From JANLVJ01 sp031363945 (lineage in GTDB: Bacteria > Bacteroidota > Bacteroidia > Sphingobacteriales > Sphingobacteriaceae), in NCBI GenBank assembly GCA_031363945.1, contig JANLVJ010000011.1, positions 1 through 64,000 on the forward strand: a stretch of DNA of 64,000 bases. Reading direction: 5' to 3'. Below, piece by piece: positions 17,919 to 27,498 of the stretch (the first letter of the stretch is position 1; each line of letters starts with the position of its first letter). The position numbers were made by a program, and so were the translations under genes. The notes below the pieces were generated by a model. It worked only from the letters and a program-made list of their open reading frames with translations, was not told the DNA's origin and ran no database searches.

Positions 17919-18950
17919 CTAGCTACGGCAGAGGTGATTTCTGCCAAGCACCTTATTTGCAAGCTGATAAACCTGTATAGCTTTTATAAGATGTTGTAGG
18001 GGTATGTACGGGTTTTCACCAATAAAACGATGAAAAACATTCGCATATTTTTCAATTTTTCCGGTCTGGTTACCAAATATTAAATCAGGTCTGGTCTTAA
18101 TTTCGTTCTTTTCAAGTTCATTGAAAAATGAGGCCCTGACTCCTGTATCACGATGAGGAAAAGCAAAAAATTTATAATCCAGGTTAAATTTTTCTGAGAT
18201 ATAACTAATAGAAGTTCTTGTTTCTACAACCTGACTAATCTCTGTAATCAAACTGTAAAATGGATGATTCATACTATGGGCACCCACTTTAAAACCTTGT
18301 CTGATCAGATCTGTAACCTGATTACCAGTCATAAAGGGTCTGCTACTTTTAAGGAAACTCTCAAAGTCAAGATTTAAAAGCTGGCCTATATTATCAGTGA
18401 TATCCCTGTTAAGGAAATTTATTGCCCTGATTTTTATTCTTAATTCTGCCAGGCTTTTTTCTGGAAGCAGTAAAACTTTACAGATTTCTAACCTAATCAT
18501 TCGCCCAGGGTCATGACTTGATAGTTTGTCAAGAATAAGTCCTTTTTTGAAATCATAAAATAATTCATTATTGTCAAGAAACGAGGGCACAATAAAAAAC
18601 ACCGCTTCTACTCCTTTACGCAGTAATATAGGTGCAGCTTCTTCATAAGCCTGCCTCAGACCGTCATCGAAAGTCAGTAAAAATGAATTTTGTTGAAGTG
18701 GAATCCCCTTTGTCACAGATTCAAGTAATTCTGAGGGAGTAATGGATTTAAAGTTTCTGAGTAGGTAGTCAAGATCATCTTCAAATTGCCGGGTATTCTT
18801 AAACTTATATAAGGGCTCTATATGAGGTGCCGGCGAGTCACTGACTAAATGATGATATGGAATAAATAAGGAAGGTCTGGTGATACGTTCTAGAAAAGCT
18901 GTATCTAGCAAATTAATGACTGGAAAGGAAATTGATTTAATAAGACTCAT
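17919..18950 (-). CDS. Polysaccharide deacetylase-family protein (NodB domain)
   Basis: The 343-residue protein has a NodB-type core: FLLTFDDGLRQAYEEAAPIL (the Asp-Asp metal motif, about residues 91-110) and the zinc-binding GAHSMNHP loop. Such enzymes deacetylate N- or O-acetyl sugars. There is no obvious signal peptide, so it may act in the cytoplasm or at the inner membrane. Its ATG overlaps the stop of the GT2 gene (ATGA), so the two probably work on the same glycan or glycolipid. Confidence 0.8.
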   Translation of the reverse strand: MSLIKSISFPVINLLDTAFLERITRPSLFIPYHHLVSDSPAPHIEPLYKFKNTRQFEDDLDYLLRNFKSITPSELLESVTKGIPLQQNSFLLTFDDGLRQAYEEAAPILLRKGVEAVFFIVPSFLDNNELFYDFKKGLILDKLSSHDPGRMIRLEICKVLLLPEKSLAELRIKIRAINFLNRDITDNIGQLLNLDFESFLKSSRPFMTGNQVTDLIRQGFKVGAHSMNHPFYSLITEISQVVETRTSISYISEKFNLDYKFFAFPHRDTGVRASFFNELEKNEIKTRPDLIFGNQTGKIEKYANVFHRFIGENPYIPLQHLIKAIQVYQLANKVLGRNHLCRS

Positions 18951-20161
18951 TGCTTCAACATATCTTCAATATAAAGCACCTGATAATGTGAAGTTTGAAG
19001 CACTGAACCTTTATTGATTTTCAACTTCAATAAAGACTTTATTTGATAATATAAAAATAGGGGTAAATAAATAAGACCATCTATTATTTTGACAGAATGA
19101 TCAGTTAGCAGAATCAGAAAAATGGAAATAAGAAATAAAAGGAAGCAAATAATCCAATAAACAAACATTAAGGGGAAAAAAACCAAATTTATTAGCATAC
19201 ATACTATCCCAGCTATCAGTTGTATGAAATAAGGGGGGCGCAGAAGGTTAAAGCCAAAGAAGAATAAATTGAAATTTTTCCTTTTAATTCCTGTTGCAAG
19301 CAAATCCCAGCTATTTCTGAAAAATTTAAAATACGAATTTATCCATCTAATGCGTTGATTCTCTAAATTCTGGTGATCAGTAATTTTTTCATCGTAGAGA
19401 ATTGAATCAGGAGCATAGGCAATCTGTGGAACATTTAAGGCAATTTCAACCTGCATATGCTTGTCAAAACCGCCCATATCACTTCTGTCATCAAAATCTA
19501 TGTTTTTGTAAACCTGGGTAAGAACGGAAAATCCACAACCCCAGATATTTACTGACAGCCCTAATAGAGACCTAGCACTTCTGTCTATAAAGCCATAAAA
19601 CTTAGAACCTATACTGTCCATTCTAGCATAATACCCCGCTGTATTTTTAGGCCAGATAGCGGCTTGAACTGCCTGATATCCCCTATTAAAATACTGATTT
19701 TGAACAGCAAAGAACTCAGCGTGAACCAGATTATCTGGGTCAAAAAGAGTCAAAACTTCGATATCATCGGTAAAGTGGTCAATGGCATACTGAATAGATC
19801 TAACATTTGAGTTCAGGGGTTCAGGCGGACTTAAAATATGAATTCTTGCATCAGTATAAATCAGTCCAGACACGTCACAACGGTCAGCAACAACATAGAT
19901 TTCAATATTAGTATACGTCTGTTTTAATAATGAATCAATTATTGGCGGCAGAAAGATTGATTCTTTGTAGGCGGTAATAATAACTCCAAACTTAAAGAGA
20001 AGGTTGTCAGATAAGACTGTCTCAAGTTTTTTTCCCTTATCAAGTGCTTTTTTTATAAAAAAAAACAAAACAAGTAACAAAGGAATTAAAAAATGTATAG
20101 AAGCAAATACCTGTATGAAAATATAGATAAATCTTGCGATTTCGATAAACGCTATTTTCAT
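18947..20161 (-). CDS. Membrane GT2 glycosyltransferase
   Basis: The 404-residue protein has an N-terminal membrane helix, a GT-A domain starting at GVIITAYKE (about residue 59), a DxD-like FDPDN, and the acceptor motif ENQRIRW, then two or three C-terminal membrane helices. This is the architecture of processive or membrane-bound GT2 enzymes such as NodC- or IcaA-like proteins, though the QxxRW motif here reads ENQRIRW. With the coupled deacetylase it resembles minimal poly-N-acetylglucosamine- or chitooligosaccharide-type modules. Product unknown. Confidence 0.8.
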   Translation of the reverse strand: MKIAFIEIARFIYIFIQVFASIHFLIPLLLVLFFFIKKALDKGKKLETVLSDNLLFKFGVIITAYKESIFLPPIIDSLLKQTYTNIEIYVVADRCDVSGLIYTDARIHILSPPEPLNSNVRSIQYAIDHFTDDIEVLTLFDPDNLVHAEFFAVQNQYFNRGYQAVQAAIWPKNTAGYYARMDSIGSKFYGFIDRSARSLLGLSVNIWGCGFSVLTQVYKNIDFDDRSDMGGFDKHMQVEIALNVPQIAYAPDSILYDEKITDHQNLENQRIRWINSYFKFFRNSWDLLATGIKRKNFNLFFFGFNLLRPPYFIQLIAGIVCMLINLVFFPLMFVYWIICFLLFLISIFLILLTDHSVKIIDGLIYLPLFLYYQIKSLLKLKINKGSVLQTSHYQVLYIEDMLKQ

Positions 20162-20232
20162 GCGAAATTAATTTCGCCCAGGTTAAACTACCCAGACAGG
20201 GGAAATTAAAAGTAGTATTTACAAATGAATAT

Positions 20233-20628
20233 TCAATGAATCAAATCGAATCGCAGCTCATTTATCAATAAAATCCCTTCATACGGCTTTAGGTAGAAAA
20301 CAACACGCATATTATCTTTATTTACAGACCGGTAATCAAGTATAGCATAGCATGAACCATCTTTTTGTGATCCACTATGTTTCAGGCTTACCATACCAGG
20401 AACATATTTTGCAAAAAAGTCTTTCATAACCATGGTAGCCTGTACTTTACTATAACTATTGTCTTCATCCAGGAGATTAAGATCAAGATTAGCATTAAAG
20501 TAACTACCAAGCTCATCAGCATTCCCTTTTTGGATGGCCCTCACTATTTCGTCAGCACGCTGGCCCTGAGCATGAAGGGTCAAAGTTGAAATGACTAACA
20601 AGAATAGAAAATAGACTATTTTTTTCAC
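20233..20628 (-). CDS. DUF4783 secreted protein
   Basis: A 131-residue protein with an N-terminal signal peptide ending around LHAQG, then a small alpha+beta domain (ADEIVRAIQKGNADELGSYF, QATMVMKDFFAKY, YAILDYRS). It matches the DUF4783 family, an NTF2-like fold found in Bacteroidota. The only suitable start is GTG at 20628. No enzymatic residues can be assigned. It lies just upstream of the GT2 gene on the same strand. Confidence 0.75.
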   Translation of the reverse strand: MKKIVYFLFLLVISTLTLHAQGQRADEIVRAIQKGNADELGSYFNANLDLNLLDEDNSYSKVQATMVMKDFFAKYVPGMVSLKHSGSQKDGSCYAILDYRSVNKDNMRVVFYLKPYEGILLINELRFDLIH

Positions 20629-20749
20629 CTCAGTAAATTCTGACTCTATATTAAAAAAATAATGCCATAATTTAGCTTCTTAAACTAATATTTCAAAAAC
20701 AGGCCTCTTGTAATTCAATAGGCTGTTTAAAATTTTTGCTAAATCTACT

Positions 20750-22279
20750 ATGCATATTTTAAAGAAAGCAGTGCTGCTTATTTTGGACGGTTGGGGATAC
20801 GGTAAGGAAGATGAAACAAATGCCATATACCATGCAAACGTTCCTTATTTTCGAGAACTTCTAAAGACCTATCCAAACTCAAATCTTCAAGCTTCTGGTG
20901 AAGATGTGGGCTTGCCAGCCGGACAAATGGGTAATTCAGAAGTCGGGCATATGAATCTTGGGGCAGGAAGAGTGGTTTATCAGGAGCTTACCAGGATTAA
21001 TATTGATGTTCGGGAGCATATAATAGATACAAACCCTGAATTAATCAAAGCAATAGAATACGCCAAGGAACATAAAAAGGCCGTACACTTTATGGGTCTG
21101 CTTTCTGACGGAGGCGTTCATTCACATATCTTACATCTTGAGGCTCTTCTTGAGATCACCGCTTCTGCAGGTTTGAAAGAAATATTCGTTCATGCTTTTT
21201 TAGATGGGCGTGATACTGACCCAAAAGGAGGCGCTGGATATATCAGTCAGCTGACACCAATACTAAAAAAAACAGGTGCAACTTTATCAAGCCTGATTGG
21301 CAGATACTATGCCATGGATCGTGATAACCGATGGGAACGTGTACGTAAAGCCTATGATCTGTTGATAAACGGTATTGGCAAGCATACCAGAAACATGATG
21401 CAGTCGGTTCTTGACTCTTATAATGAGAATATTACCGATGAGTTTATCATGCCTTTGATTTTGGTAGATGAGCATGATAAGCCATTTAAAACAATTCAAG
21501 CTGATGAGGTTGTTATTTTCTTCAATTTCAGAACTGACCGGGGCCGTGAATTAAGTTTAGTGCTCACCCAGCGCGCTATTCCTGAGCAGGAAATGACACC
21601 TTTATCCCTTTATTTTGTAACGATGGTAAGTTATGACCAGAGTTTTACCAATGTCAGAATCTTGTATCAGAAAGATGATCTTATACAAACAATGGGTGAA
21701 GTACTTGAAGCTGCAGGAAAAAATCAGATACGAATTGCAGAAACAGAAAAATACCCTCATGTAACCTTTTTCTTTTCAGGTGGCCGTGAAAAAGAATTTA
21801 TGGCTGAAAAGCGACTTTTAATTCCATCTGCCAAAGTAGCTACCTACGATTTACAACCCGAGATGAGTGCGCTGGAAATAACAGCCGCCATTCTACCTGA
21901 ATTAAAAAAAGAGTGGGCTGACTTTATCTGTCTGAACTTTGCCAATCCAGATATGGTCGGACATACCGGTGTTTTTGAAGCAGTCATCAAGGCAGTTGAA
22001 ACAGTCGATACCTGTTTGAAACAGGTTGTAGAAACTGGTTTAGAACATGGTTACTCATTTATCATCCTTGCTGATCATGGCAATTCTGAATTCATGAAAA
22101 ATGCTGACATGAGCCCTAATACGGCACATACATCCAATCTTGTTCCCTGTATTTTAATTGATGAGCAGTTTAAACATATAGATAGTGGGAAACTTGGTGA
22201 TGTGGCTCCAAGTATTTTAACGCTCATGGGTATTCCTGTACCCTCACAAATGACTGGCAATATATTAGTATCTGTCTAA
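20750..22279 (+). CDS. gpmI: 2,3-bisphosphoglycerate-independent phosphoglycerate mutase
   Basis: The 509-residue protein has LILDGWGYG (metal Asp13), the catalytic Ser motif MGNSEVGHMNLGAGR (S63), FLDGRDTDP, GRYYAMDRD, and the C-terminal metal site LADHGNSE and NTAHTSN. It interconverts 3- and 2-phosphoglycerate using Mn2+, without a 2,3-bisphosphoglycerate cofactor. A small lipoprotein gene follows after 2 bp. Confidence 0.97.
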   Translation: MHILKKAVLLILDGWGYGKEDETNAIYHANVPYFRELLKTYPNSNLQASGEDVGLPAGQMGNSEVGHMNLGAGRVVYQELTRINIDVREHIIDTNPELIKAIEYAKEHKKAVHFMGLLSDGGVHSHILHLEALLEITASAGLKEIFVHAFLDGRDTDPKGGAGYISQLTPILKKTGATLSSLIGRYYAMDRDNRWERVRKAYDLLINGIGKHTRNMMQSVLDSYNENITDEFIMPLILVDEHDKPFKTIQADEVVIFFNFRTDRGRELSLVLTQRAIPEQEMTPLSLYFVTMVSYDQSFTNVRILYQKDDLIQTMGEVLEAAGKNQIRIAETEKYPHVTFFFSGGREKEFMAEKRLLIPSAKVATYDLQPEMSALEITAAILPELKKEWADFICLNFANPDMVGHTGVFEAVIKAVETVDTCLKQVVETGLEHGYSFIILADHGNSEFMKNADMSPNTAHTSNLVPCILIDEQFKHIDSGKLGDVAPSILTLMGIPVPSQMTGNILVSV

Positions 22280-22281
22280 CC

Positions 22282-22863
22282 ATGATTTTTTTAAAAACAT
22301 CTGCCATAATAATACCCGTATTTTTTGCTGTGCTAGTTTTTCCGGCAGTTCTGTTTTCATCTTGTATCAGGCATTCTTCTGAACCAGCAAAGCGCTATTC
22401 TCAGTATTTCAGTATACAGGGATATTTCAGGAAAGAGGCTTCGATTTTGGCCAGGCTCAATCCAGTTTTAGTGAAAACAATCTCTGTCAATGGAAAATTG
22501 CAGACCAAAAGACTGGATTCAATTAACTGGATAAATGAATTAAGCCTATTTACGGCCTCAGATATAAATAAACCAGCCTGGATTGGTAAATACAGAATAG
22601 ACAGCACTGCTAATAATATAACCTATACTGCGCTTGATAGCAATCTAAAAGTTCGAAGGATAGAGATTAAAAAAAATCAATTCTCAGCATTGCACCCTAT
22701 AAGCGTAGTAAAAATTAATATTAGAGTTAAAAATTTTCTTTATTCCCTGAATGAAGAGCTTTTTTATTATACAGATTCCCTGTACACCATAAAAAGAAGG
22801 CAACGGATCAATCTGCTGGGATCAAAGTTTTATGAAATTACCGGTCAGATCAAACGTCGATAG
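22282..22863 (+). CDS. Predicted lipoprotein of unknown function
   Basis: A 193-residue protein with an N-terminal hydrophobic segment ending VLFSSC, a lipobox-like sequence with Cys29, suggesting a lipoprotein. The rest is soluble, basic and rich in beta-strand-like segments. No catalytic motif was recognised. It starts 2 bp after gpmI, so it is likely co-transcribed, and its last 14 bp overlap the end of the convergent DnaJ-like gene. Confidence 0.65.
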   Translation: MIFLKTSAIIIPVFFAVLVFPAVLFSSCIRHSSEPAKRYSQYFSIQGYFRKEASILARLNPVLVKTISVNGKLQTKRLDSINWINELSLFTASDINKPAWIGKYRIDSTANNITYTALDSNLKVRRIEIKKNQFSALHPISVVKINIRVKNFLYSLNEELFYYTDSLYTIKRRQRINLLGSKFYEITGQIKRR

Positions 22864-23797
22864 CCGAATCTTTCTGGGAAGATAGTATATCGCTACTTCT
22901 TAACTGTTCAATAAGCTTTAGCTGTTCTACTGTAAGATTCTTTGGTACAGTAATCACAAGACGTACAAATGAATCACCACGCTCATCGGGTTTGCCATAA
23001 ACAGTCATTCCCATCTTTTTTAGCCTGATGGTTTTATTGCTATCTGTTCCTGAGGGAACATCAATCCGTACTGTTTTATCAAGAGCAACAACTTCTATTT
23101 TACCCCCCAGAATAGCTGTATAAAGGTCAATGGCCTGATCGAAATAAAGGTCATTTCCTTTTCTTTCAAACCGATTATCTGCTTTTATATGAACAGTAAT
23201 GATCAGATCTCCATTAGCTCCTCCATCGCGTCCGGGGTCTCCTTTTTCTTTTAAGCGCAGGCGCTGCCCTTCAGTCAGACCTGGTTTGAGTTTCATATTG
23301 ATTTTTGATCCATTAATATTAACTGGATAATCAGCGCCACTAAATGCATCGTTCAATGTTACTGTGATCTCTGCCAGCAAATCGTTTCCCTTAACGGCTC
23401 TGGACCTACCCCTTTGTTGGCCCCCGAAGCTAGCATTACCTCCAAAAAATGATTCAAAGAAATCAGCGAACTGACTCTCATCCTGCTGAAAACCGCCGTA
23501 TCCTGCCGCACCTGTTCCTTGTGATGACTGCTGTCTGTTAAAACCACCTTGTGAATTGCCATGAGGCTGGTATTGATCCCAGTTATCACCAAGCTCGTCG
23601 TACTTTTTTCGCTTTTCAACGTTTCCTAAAACCTGATTTGCTTCATTAATTTCTTTAAATTTTGCTTCGGCGGTTTTATCACCTGCATTTCGGTCGGGAT
23701 GAAATTTAAGGGCAAGTTTCTTGTAAGTCTTTTTTATGTCAGCCGCTGTGGCTGTTTTGTTGAGACCCAAAATTTTATAATAATCTTTATAGTCCAT
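22850..23797 (-). CDS. CbpA-like DnaJ protein (J domain plus DnaJ C-terminal domain, no zinc finger)
   Basis: The 315-residue protein has an N-terminal J domain with KKLALKFHPDRN (HPD at 33-35), a Gly/Gln/Ser-rich linker (about 75-130, GGFNRQQSS), and a substrate-binding C-terminal domain from about 140. The four CxxCxGxG repeats of classical DnaJ are absent. This is the architecture of CbpA-like type II Hsp40, which stimulates DnaK. It is divergent from the hydrolase gene. Confidence 0.88.
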   Translation of the reverse strand: MDYKDYYKILGLNKTATAADIKKTYKKLALKFHPDRNAGDKTAEAKFKEINEANQVLGNVEKRKKYDELGDNWDQYQPHGNSQGGFNRQQSSQGTGAAGYGGFQQDESQFADFFESFFGGNASFGGQQRGRSRAVKGNDLLAEITVTLNDAFSGADYPVNINGSKINMKLKPGLTEGQRLRLKEKGDPGRDGGANGDLIITVHIKADNRFERKGNDLYFDQAIDLYTAILGGKIEVVALDKTVRIDVPSGTDSNKTIRLKKMGMTVYGKPDERGDSFVRLVITVPKNLTVEQLKLIEQLRSSDILSSQKDSAIDV

Positions 23798-23859
23798 GTA
23801 AATGATTCTTGCCGGAAACTTATTAAATTACTTTCTTATATTTAAAATAATAAACCTAG

Positions 23860-23867
23860 CAAAGTTA
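23860..23867 (-). promoter_or_regulatory. Bacteroidota-type -7 element for the DnaJ-like gene
   Basis: On the minus strand this reads TAACTTTG, a perfect match to the Bacteroidota -7 consensus TAnnTTTG, 62 bases upstream of the ATG. No TTG is seen at the -33 position, so support is partial. Confidence 0.35.
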
Positions 23868-23874
23868 GCTTATT

Positions 23875-24912
23875 TTGAAATTACTCACGCGCATTTTTCT
23901 AATCGTTTTGAGCGGCATGATTGTGATTCTTTTCATTTATCATTTTGGTCCCAAACCGCCAACACCTGTTATTGATGAAATAATGCCTGTTGTTCAGGTC
24001 AATTTAATGAAACTTGACGATAGTCTGTCTAGGGTAGAAGCGGGTTTACCTGTCAAAAAAGGTGACCAGGCTGAGATTATTTGGTCCGGGAAAGGAATAA
24101 AAGTAAAAACACATCTTGCTCTTGTATACCTGCATGGCTTTACTGCCTCACATGAAGAAGGAATGCCCTTGCATGAACAGTTTGCTGCTCGTTATGGCAT
24201 GAACTTATATCTGAGCCGGCTTTCAGGTCATGGTTTGAAGTCAAGCGAACCATTCGAATATTTAACAGCTGACAGCTTGTATAACTCTGCAAAGATGGCT
24301 CTAGCCATCGGTTGCCGATTGGGCGACTCTGTTGTTTTAATGGCAACATCAGCAGGTGGAGCTTTGGCTCTTGAACTGGCGGCCCGAGAAAAACATACGC
24401 CTATCAAGGCGCTAATCCTGTATTCACCCTGCATACGCATTTTTGATCCGAATGCATGGGTACTAGGGGGGCCATGGGGTCTTTTTCTAGCACACAAAAT
24501 AATAGGTGGAAATTACCTTTATAGTAACCGTAAAGACACTCTTACAGCAAAATACTGGTATACCCGATACAGAATTGAAGGAGCAATTGCCCTCGAACAG
24601 TTCATCGAGAAAGAAATGATACCGGCAACTTTCAAAGAAATAAAAATTCCGGTACTTACCTGTATGTATTATAAAGATCTTGTACACCAGGATTCGACGG
24701 TAAAGACAAGCTCAATACGCTGGATGGTGGCTAAGCTTGGAAGTAATAGCCGCATTAAACCACTAATAATTTTTCCAAATGCAGGAGACCATGTCATAGG
24801 CTCTTATTTAAGGTCAAAAGACTTACCTGGGGTTAGAAAAGCCACATATGCGTTTGCTGAAAATATTATAGGGCTGAAACCAGTAAGTGGTGATACTTCA
24901 GGACGAAAGTGA
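23875..24912 (+). CDS. Alpha/beta hydrolase, membrane-anchored or secreted
   Basis: The 345-residue protein starts at TTG with a basic-hydrophobic N-terminus (MKLLTRIFLIVLSG..) that forms an anchor or signal; a later ATG would delete this, so the TTG is preferred. The hydrolase fold shows the oxyanion strand YLHGFTAS, the nucleophile elbow MATSAGG (S in TSAGG rather than GxSxG) and a late His in GDHVIGS. It is a serine esterase or lipase-like enzyme, substrate unknown. The ABC ATPase gene follows immediately. Confidence 0.75.
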   Translation: MKLLTRIFLIVLSGMIVILFIYHFGPKPPTPVIDEIMPVVQVNLMKLDDSLSRVEAGLPVKKGDQAEIIWSGKGIKVKTHLALVYLHGFTASHEEGMPLHEQFAARYGMNLYLSRLSGHGLKSSEPFEYLTADSLYNSAKMALAIGCRLGDSVVLMATSAGGALALELAAREKHTPIKALILYSPCIRIFDPNAWVLGGPWGLFLAHKIIGGNYLYSNRKDTLTAKYWYTRYRIEGAIALEQFIEKEMIPATFKEIKIPVLTCMYYKDLVHQDSTVKTSSIRWMVAKLGSNSRIKPLIIFPNAGDHVIGSYLRSKDLPGVRKATYAFAENIIGLKPVSGDTSGRK

Positions 24913-24916
24913 AAAT

Positions 24917-25546
24917 ATGCTCAGTTTTAAAAACTTTAATAAATTTTATAACAATATCTGCATACTGGAAATAGAAAATCAGTTCCTTGGTGAAGGTGTT
25001 TACTGGGTTAAAGGTATTAATGGATCTGGTAAAAGTACGTTGTTAAAATCAGTAGCAGGTATTATCAGTTTTAAAGGAGAAATACTATTAAACGAAAAAA
25101 TCAGCGTAAACAAGCATTCGGTAGCCTATCGTCGATTGGTAAATTTTGCTGAAGCAGAACCAATTTTTCCTGATTTTTTGAAGGGAAGAGATCTTGTTAA
25201 ACTTTTCTCAACATCTAAGAAGGCTATGAAAGGTCAGGAAAACAGCCTTTTAGAGGATATGCAAATGTCGGATTATATTGACCATCCGATCAGGACGTAT
25301 TCATCTGGAATGCTTAAAAAATTATCACTTGTTCTTGCATTTCTAGGAAAGCCAGACTTGATATTGCTGGATGAACCACTGATTACACTTGACAAAAAAT
25401 CAGTTGATACTCTTTACCAATGGATCGCAGAAAGCTATAAAACAATAGGTATTAATTTTTTAATTACTTCACATCAACCACTTGAAGCAGGTATTCTTTC
25501 TTACACACAAACTATTCAAGTTACAGAAAGGAAATTGACAATTTAG
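24917..25546 (+). CDS. Lone ABC transporter ATP-binding protein
   Basis: The protein has a complete ABC ATPase domain: Walker A GINGSGKST, signature YSSGMLKK, Walker B LILLDEPL, and the switch His in LITSHQP. Two starts exist; the ATG at 24917 (209 residues) is preferred over 24887, because it follows a purine-rich GAAAGTGA and lies just past the hydrolase stop. No permease gene is adjacent: upstream is a hydrolase and downstream an MgtC-like gene. It resembles short CcmA-like ATPases. Confidence 0.82.
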   Translation: MLSFKNFNKFYNNICILEIENQFLGEGVYWVKGINGSGKSTLLKSVAGIISFKGEILLNEKISVNKHSVAYRRLVNFAEAEPIFPDFLKGRDLVKLFSTSKKAMKGQENSLLEDMQMSDYIDHPIRTYSSGMLKKLSLVLAFLGKPDLILLDEPLITLDKKSVDTLYQWIAESYKTIGINFLITSHQPLEAGILSYTQTIQVTERKLTI

Positions 25547-25639
25547 GTTTCGAAGCTCAAAGATACAAGCGCATCAAAAATCAGGAATTTTTTTGAGCGT
25601 AGATTATTAGATAGGTTAATATAATTTTAGTTAATTAAT

Positions 25640-26269
25640 ATGGATACTATTTTCGTATTAAAAATATTGCTTGCTTTATTTATAGGTGGGCTAATTGGTG
25701 CCGAAAGAGAGTATAAAAACAAATCTGCTGGTCTGAGAACAATGATCATCATTTGTGTTGCATCTACTCTGTTCACAATGTTATCAATAAGCATCGGTGG
25801 AGTGAGAAATCCTGACAGGATAGCTTCAAATATACTTACCGGTTTAGGGTTTTTAGGTGCCGGGGTGATCTTTAAAGATGATAACCGTATTACTGGTTTA
25901 ACAACAGCGACCACTATATGGGTTGTTGCCGCCCTTGGGATGGCCATAGGTAGTGGTCATTATATCTGGGCAATCGGTACAACAGCCGCAATTTTGATTG
26001 TACTGCTCGCATTTCTGTACCTGCAGGTATTGATTGACAAAAGACATCAGATCAGGCATTACCGCATAGTATTACCCTACCAGCCTGGTCTGGTTCAATC
26101 TTATGAGCAGCTATTTAGAAAACATAAACTGGAGGCAAGAAGAATGAAACAACTAAAAAAAGAAGAACTTTTTGAAAGTTGCTGGGTAGTAAGTGGTACC
26201 GGGCACAAGCACGAAACTGTCATAAATCTGATTCTATCAGACCCACTTATTAAAGAATTTGAATTTTAG
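25640..26269 (+). CDS. MgtC/SapB-family membrane protein
   Basis: The 209-residue protein has the MgtC signature in its N-terminal membrane domain (LFIGGLIGAEREYKNKSAGLRTM and ILTGLGFLGAGVIFKD) with about four or five helices, and a short soluble C-terminal domain. Family members modulate Mg2+ homeostasis or inhibit F-ATPase. The DUF2252 gene follows after 8 bp. Confidence 0.85.
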   Translation: MDTIFVLKILLALFIGGLIGAEREYKNKSAGLRTMIIICVASTLFTMLSISIGGVRNPDRIASNILTGLGFLGAGVIFKDDNRITGLTTATTIWVVAALGMAIGSGHYIWAIGTTAAILIVLLAFLYLQVLIDKRHQIRHYRIVLPYQPGLVQSYEQLFRKHKLEARRMKQLKKEELFESCWVVSGTGHKHETVINLILSDPLIKEFEF

Positions 26270-26277
26270 TTATTCAT

Positions 26278-27477
26278 ATGCAAAGATCGGCTGTTAAAAT
26301 AATCAAGGAGTATAATTCTGACAGACATCCAGAAATACTCAGATTTAAGTATAAAGCGATGTCAGCAAGCCCATTCCGTTTTCTGAGAGGAACCTGTCAT
26401 TTATTTTATAAAGATTATTCAACAAGGCCAGCCATGACTACCGACCCCACTTCAGTCTGGCTATGTGGGGATATGCATATTGAAAATTTCGGTGCTTATC
26501 AGGGTGATAATAATCTGGGCTATTTTGATATCAATGACTTTGATGAATCAACGAGAGCTCCATTAACCTGGGATCTGGCCCGCTTTCTGGTAAGCCTGCA
26601 ATTATCAACAGCCAGTATTGGTGTTGACATGAAAGAAATCCATGTGTTGAGTAGTGTTTTTCTGAATACCTTTCATGAAATTCTAAAAGCTGGTAAATCA
26701 AAAACAGTTGAGGCCCCTACGTCAACCGGAGTAATAAAGACATTTTTCAGCCAACTATCTGAGCGCACAAGAAAGAATTTTATAGCCGAGAAGACGGTTT
26801 TGGTTAAAGGCCAGCTACAGCTGATCAAAACCAAGGATCACTGGCTACTACTAAATAAAGATACCAGCGACCGGGTTATGGGCTTTATTGAAAAATGGAA
26901 TGAGGGTCTGGGTGAAGAGAGATATAAGTTACTCGATATTGCCTACAGGCTTGCAGGCACAGGGAGTATGGGCCTGGAGCGATATGTAGTGCTGGCGAAA
27001 AAAAAATCTGAATACTTTTTTCTTGATTTTAAGTTTGCCCAGCAAGCTTCAATTGATCTTTATGTTGAGCCTAAAATAATATGGAATAATAATGCCGAAA
27101 GAATTATTAATGTCCAGAAAATGACCCAGCATGTTTCTCCAGCGCTTTTACAAAGGGTTGTCATAGACGGTAATTCATATGTCATGCGCGAGCTTCAGCC
27201 ACTTGAAGATAAACTTGACTTCTCTATTCTTGATGCGAAAAAAGGAAAACTAAATGAGGTTATTGGAACTATGGCTGAAATGGCAGCATCTGCCTATCTG
27301 AGGAGTAGTGGTTGGATGGGCTCATCAACAATAGACGAACTTATTGATTTTGGATCAACTCATGACTGGCGTAAGGGCCTTTATACATTCGCCAGCAATT
27401 ATAAAGATCAAGTGATTGCTGATTTTAAAGAATTTAAAACAGCATTAAAAGACGGAAGATTAGAACCTGAACATTAA
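26278..27477 (+). CDS. DUF2252 protein
   Basis: The 399-residue protein matches DUF2252: FRFLRGTCHLFYKD, then VWLCGDMHIENFGAY and FDINDFDESTRAPLTWDLARFLVS. The GDxHxxN..FDxND arrangement resembles the catalytic loop of aminoglycoside-phosphotransferase-like kinases, so a kinase-like activity is suspected but not established. It probably shares an mRNA with the MgtC-like gene. It is convergent with blh. Confidence 0.8.
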   Translation: MQRSAVKIIKEYNSDRHPEILRFKYKAMSASPFRFLRGTCHLFYKDYSTRPAMTTDPTSVWLCGDMHIENFGAYQGDNNLGYFDINDFDESTRAPLTWDLARFLVSLQLSTASIGVDMKEIHVLSSVFLNTFHEILKAGKSKTVEAPTSTGVIKTFFSQLSERTRKNFIAEKTVLVKGQLQLIKTKDHWLLLNKDTSDRVMGFIEKWNEGLGEERYKLLDIAYRLAGTGSMGLERYVVLAKKKSEYFFLDFKFAQQASIDLYVEPKIIWNNNAERIINVQKMTQHVSPALLQRVVIDGNSYVMRELQPLEDKLDFSILDAKKGKLNEVIGTMAEMAASAYLRSSGWMGSSTIDELIDFGSTHDWRKGLYTFASNYKDQVIADFKEFKTALKDGRLEPEH

Positions 27478-27498
27478 TTTTAGAGGCCAGCAAGAAGA

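Noticed and set aside
25627..25947. 106-codon minus-strand ORF inside the MgtC-like gene
   Set aside because: Antisense shadow of a well-supported membrane protein gene.
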